A stretch of DNA of 64,000 nucleotides from PALSA-693 sp963702305 (GTDB lineage: Bacteria; Actinomycetota; Acidimicrobiia; Acidimicrobiales; Palsa-688), in the NCBI GenBank assembly GCA_963702305.1, contig CAVPBX010000006.1, positions 186,001-250,000 on the forward strand. Direction: 5' to 3'. The position numbers and the translations under genes are program-made. The notes under the pieces are model-generated. The model worked only from the letters and a program-made list of their open reading frames with translations. It was not told the DNA's origin and did no database searches. Numbering within the stretch: position 1 is the first letter of the stretch; each line of letters opens with the position of its first letter. This document shows, piece by piece, positions 61,232-64,000 of this stretch.

Positions 61232-62512
61232 GTGCGCTGCGAAGTTCTCGCCGTCGGAACCGAGCTGCTCCTCGGCCAGATCGTCGATACCAACTCGGCC
61301 TGGATCGGCGAACAACTGGCTCTCGCCGGGATCGACTCCCACTACCAGGTGAAGGTCGGCGACAACCAGACCCGGATCGTGACCGCCATCCGCCAGGCTC
61401 TGGCTCGCAGCGACGCGGTGGTCTGCTGCGGGGGCCTGGGGCCCACCCAGGATGACATCACCCGCGAGGCCATCGCCGAGGTCCTCGGCGTGCCGCTGGA
61501 GCTCGACGACGAGATCGCGGCCCGGATCGAGGAGATGTTCGCCGGCCGGGGTCGGACGATGGCGCGCAACAACCTCCGCCAGGCCGAGGTGCCCCGCGGC
61601 GCCACGGTGATCCCCCAGGTGCGCGGGACCGCCCCCGGGCTCATCTGCCGGCTCGGCGACCGGAGCATCTACGCGGTGCCGGGCGTGCCCGCCGAGATGC
61701 GGGAGATGGTCGAGCGGGCGGTGATACCGGATCTGGTGGCCCAGGCCGGGGTGACCTCGACGATCCGCAGCCGCACCCTGCGGACGTGGGGGCTGGCCGA
61801 ATCCACCCTGGCCGAGCTGCTGGCCGGGCGCCTGGCGGCCCTGGACGCCGCCACCGGCCCGGCGCCCACCATCGCCTTCCTGGCCAGCGGGATCGAGGGC
61901 ATCAAGGTCCGGCTGACCGCCAAGGCGGAGACCGCCGAGGAGGCCGAGGCGCTGCTCGGCGTCGAGGAGGCGGCCATCCGCGGCCTCCTCGGTCCCGCCG
62001 TGTTCGGCGCCGACGACGAGGGCATGGAGGCGGCCGTCGGGAAGCTGCTGGTGGCGGCCGGGCTGACCTTGGGAGTGGCCGAGTCGTTGACCGGCGGGCT
62101 CGTCGGGAGCCGGCTCAGCGCGGTCCCCGGGGCGTCCGACTGGTTCCGCGGGTCGATCGTCGCCTACGCCAGCGATGTCAAACGGAAGCTGCTCGGGGTC
62201 GGGGACGGTCCCGTGGTGAGCGAGTCCGCCGCCGAGGAGATGGCGGCCGGGGCCGCGGCGGTGCTCGGGGCGGATGTCGGATTGGCGCTCACTGGCGTCG
62301 CCGGCCCGACCGAGCAGGACGGCCAACCGGTCGGCACGGTGTGGGTGGGGCTGGCCGGCGCCGGCACCGGCGCCCAGCTGCTGCGACTCCGCGGCGATCG
62401 GGATCAGATCCGCCAGATCGCCACCATCTCCGCCCTCGACCTGCTGCGGCGCCGCTTGCTCGACGGGCCTGGGCTCGACGGAACTGGGCGCGACGGTCCA
62501 GGCGCCGGCTGA
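61232..62512 (+). CDS. cinA: CinA-like competence/damage-inducible protein (NMN deamidase type)
   Basis: The 426-residue protein has an N-terminal MoCF/COG1058 domain (CEVLAVGTELLLGQIVDTNS, GGLGPTQDDITREAIAEVLG, VPGVPAEMREM) and a C-terminal CinA/PncC amidase domain (GVAESLTGGLVGSRLSAVPG, SIVAYASDVKRKLLGV, ALTGVAGPTEQDGQPVG). Full-length CinA proteins combine ADP-ribose pyrophosphatase and NMN deamidase activities in NAD recycling. GTG 61232 is chosen; an open stretch upstream lies within pgsA. pgsA-cinA is a common actinobacterial pair, usually followed by recA, which is not seen here. Confidence 0.93.
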   Translation: MRCEVLAVGTELLLGQIVDTNSAWIGEQLALAGIDSHYQVKVGDNQTRIVTAIRQALARSDAVVCCGGLGPTQDDITREAIAEVLGVPLELDDEIAARIEEMFAGRGRTMARNNLRQAEVPRGATVIPQVRGTAPGLICRLGDRSIYAVPGVPAEMREMVERAVIPDLVAQAGVTSTIRSRTLRTWGLAESTLAELLAGRLAALDAATGPAPTIAFLASGIEGIKVRLTAKAETAEEAEALLGVEEAAIRGLLGPAVFGADDEGMEAAVGKLLVAAGLTLGVAESLTGGLVGSRLSAVPGASDWFRGSIVAYASDVKRKLLGVGDGPVVSESAAEEMAAGAAAVLGADVGLALTGVAGPTEQDGQPVGTVWVGLAGAGTGAQLLRLRGDRDQIRQIATISALDLLRRRLLDGPGLDGTGRDGPGAG

Positions 62513-62521
62513 GCGTCCCGG

Positions 62522-63043
62522 GTGCCGCGGCTGTTCGTGGCGGTCTGGCCGCCACCGGCGCTGGTGGATCAGCTGCAGGCGATGGAGCGGCCGGTTCGGC
62601 CCGGCCTGCGCTGGACGACGCTGGACCAGTGGCACGTGACCTTGCGCTTCCTCGGGTCGGTGGACTCCGGCCCCGAAAAGCAGCTGCGCCGGCTGCTCAA
62701 GGAGGTGGCCGCGGGCGCCCAGCCGGCCGACGCCACGGCCGGGCCGCGCCCTCGGGGCCTGGGCGGGGCGGTGTGGATGCTGCCGGTTGCCGGGCTGGAG
62801 CCGCTGGCCGAGGCGGTCGAGGAGGCGACCCGCGACCTGGGCCGGCCGCCGGCTGGGCGCCCCTTCCGGGGGCACGTGACGCTCGCCCGGGCCCGGCACC
62901 CTCGCGGGCTGGCCGGTGTCCCGGCGGGGCCGATGTCCGCGCGATGGACGGTCGACGAGTTGACCCTGGTGGCCAGCACGCTGCGGCCGGACGGGGCCCG
63001 CTACGACGTGGTCGGCCGTTGGCCCCTGGGGGCCGGTGGGTGA
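62522..63043 (+). CDS. thpR: RNA 2',3'-cyclic phosphodiesterase ThpR
   Basis: The 173-residue 2H-phosphoesterase opens 2',3'-cyclic phosphates on RNA (LigT family). Two HxT motifs are present: WHVTLRFLGSV and RGHVTLARARHPRG. The N-terminus RLFVAVWPP is typical. The GTG start is 9 nt after cinA, and its stop overlaps the nagA ATG. It fits with the RNA-processing emphasis of the window, but its physiological substrate is unknown. Confidence 0.92.
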   Translation: MPRLFVAVWPPPALVDQLQAMERPVRPGLRWTTLDQWHVTLRFLGSVDSGPEKQLRRLLKEVAAGAQPADATAGPRPRGLGGAVWMLPVAGLEPLAEAVEEATRDLGRPPAGRPFRGHVTLARARHPRGLAGVPAGPMSARWTVDELTLVASTLRPDGARYDVVGRWPLGAGG

Positions 63044-64000
63044 TGCTGTTGGGTGGACTGCGTCTGGGCACGCCGGACGACGTCATCGACGACGCCTGGC
63101 TGTCCGTCGAGGGCGGACAGGTGAGGGAGGTAGGCCGAGGTACCCCGCCGGGCCGGATCGATATCGATCTGGCTGGCGATCTGGTGGTGCCGGGCTTCGT
63201 CGATCTGCACTGCCATGGCGGGGGAGGGGCTTCCTACGGTTCGGATGACGCGGCGCGGGTGGCGGCCTACCACCTGCGGCACGGGACCACCACCACCTTG
63301 GCCAGCCTGGTGAGCGCCGCCCCCGAGGTGCTCGCCGAGCAGGTGCCCCGGCTGGCGGCCCTGACCCGGGCGGGAGTGGTGGCCGGCATCCACCTGGAGG
63401 GCCCCTTCCTGGCGAGGGCCCGCTGCGGCGCCCATGACCCGGCCGTGCTCCGTGACCCGAGCCCAGCCGAGATCGATGGCCTCCTCGGGCTGGCGGGCGG
63501 CACTCTGCGGATGGTGACCTTGGCCCCCGAACGCGCCGGCGCCCTCGACGCCATCGCCCGCGTCACCCGAGCCGGCACCCTGGTCGCCGTCGGCCATACC
63601 GAGGCCACCTACGAGCAGACCCGCGCCGCCATCGCCGCCGGCGCCCGGGTCGCCACTCATCTCGGCAACGCCATGCCGGCGTTCGAGGCCCGGCGCCCCG
63701 GCCCGGTGCTGGCTCTACTGGAGGACGACCGGGTGACCTGTGAGCTGATCAACGACGGCATCCATCTGCACCCGGCCTTCGTCACCCACGTCCAACGCCG
63801 CGCCGGACCGGGTCGGATCGCCCTCATCACCGACGCCATGGCGGCGGCCGGGGCCGGGGACGGCCGGTACCGGCTCGGAGCGGTGGCCGTCCGCGTCAGC
63901 GGTGGCGAGGCCCGCGTCGAGGCCACCGGGGCGCTGGCCGGCAGCACCTTGACGCTGGGCGAGGCGTTCCGGCGGGCGGTCACGACGGCCGGATTCGGCG
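63043..64000 (+). CDS. nagA: N-acetylglucosamine-6-phosphate deacetylase NagA (5' part, runs off the edge)
   Basis: At least 319 codons are present and the frame is open to the right edge. NagA removes acetate from GlcNAc-6-P in amino-sugar recycling. The amidohydrolase motifs are VPGFVDLHCHGGGG (metal-binding HxH), GIHLEGPFLARA, VAVGHTEATYEQT, ATHLGNAMPAF (usually HLFNAM) and LITDAMAAAGAGDG (catalytic Asp). The ATG overlaps the thpR stop (ATGA). Only the last strands and any C-terminal metal or oligomer contacts are missing. Confidence 0.92.
   Translation, partial: MLLGGLRLGTPDDVIDDAWLSVEGGQVREVGRGTPPGRIDIDLAGDLVVPGFVDLHCHGGGGASYGSDDAARVAAYHLRHGTTTTLASLVSAAPEVLAEQVPRLAALTRAGVVAGIHLEGPFLARARCGAHDPAVLRDPSPAEIDGLLGLAGGTLRMVTLAPERAGALDAIARVTRAGTLVAVGHTEATYEQTRAAIAAGARVATHLGNAMPAFEARRPGPVLALLEDDRVTCELINDGIHLHPAFVTHVQRRAGPGRIALITDAMAAAGAGDGRYRLGAVAVRVSGGEARVEATGALAGSTLTLGEAFRRAVTTAGFG

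Overview
Kind of organism. The window is G+C-rich, uses many GTG and TTG starts, and carries the conserved housekeeping backbone of high-G+C Gram-positive bacteria. Several neighbourhoods point to Actinomycetota: a SepIVA-like DivIVA protein beside DUF177, a DUF2469 gene after lepB, a WhiG-type sigma factor between dprA and rpsB, an FtsY with an N-terminal membrane segment, and the pnp-M16 peptidase-dapB-dapA-rnj-ftsK string. The short, C-terminal-Tyr type ProRS and the TANNNT leaderless promoters would suit Acidimicrobiia or a close relative; that class-level call is inference. No CRISPR array, insertion sequence, tRNA or rRNA gene was seen.

Layout. 1-11 kb: end of rsmD, coaD, sepIVA-like, DUF177, rpmF, plsX, acpP, rnc, mutM, smc, ftsY (ribosome maturation, fatty acid initiation, chromosome and SRP-receptor genes). 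10.5-14.4 kb, minus strand: an accessory block with an ArsR repressor, a SRPBCC-VOC fusion and a three-gene ABC-2 exporter, inserted between ftsY and ffh. 14.4-19.5 kb: ffh, a fused bS16-KH gene, rimM, trmD, rplS, lepB, DUF2469, yraN. 19.5-21.8 kb: a frame-interrupted cystathionine gamma-synthase-like gene, a small CxxC protein and a crotonase. 21.9-34.9 kb: yifB, dprA, whiG, rpsB, tsf, pyrH, frr, cdsA, dxr, rseP, ispG (DNA processing, translation, phospholipid and MEP isoprenoid pathways). 35-46.7 kb: an Eis-like acetyltransferase, proS, then rimP-nusA-ylxR-infB-DUF503-rbfA-truB-ribF, arfB (minus strand) and rpsO. 47-64 kb: pnp, M16 peptidase, dapB, a diiron protein, dapA, rnj, ftsK, thrB, DUF5679, rimO, pgsA, cinA, thpR and the start of nagA.

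How it works together. Most genes serve ribosome biogenesis, translation and RNA turnover (rnc, rimM, trmD, rimP, rbfA, truB, rimO, rnj, pnp), protein export (ftsY, ffh, lepB) and envelope lipids (plsX, acpP, cdsA, pgsA, dxr, ispG). Many operon heads carry a TAGGCT-like -10 hexamer 5-10 nt before the start codon, implying widespread leaderless transcription.

What stands out. (1) Two long imperfect palindromes sharing a GTCTRTGAGAC core, upstream of rpmF and ftsK, with half-sites repeated every 18-20 bp. (2) A triple 16-bp repeat in the rpsO-pnp gap. (3) A single-frame bS16-KH fusion. (4) Four conserved genes (rnc, yraN, ylxR, rnj) whose conserved N-termini lie upstream of any ATG/GTG/TTG. (5) Four conserved genes (metB-like, pnp, dapA, pgsA) broken by one extra base each; in three the break falls directly before a GAC codon with a zero-frame CGA or AGA codon. 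Points 4 and 5 are either interesting decoding biology or assembly error, and cannot be settled from this sequence alone.
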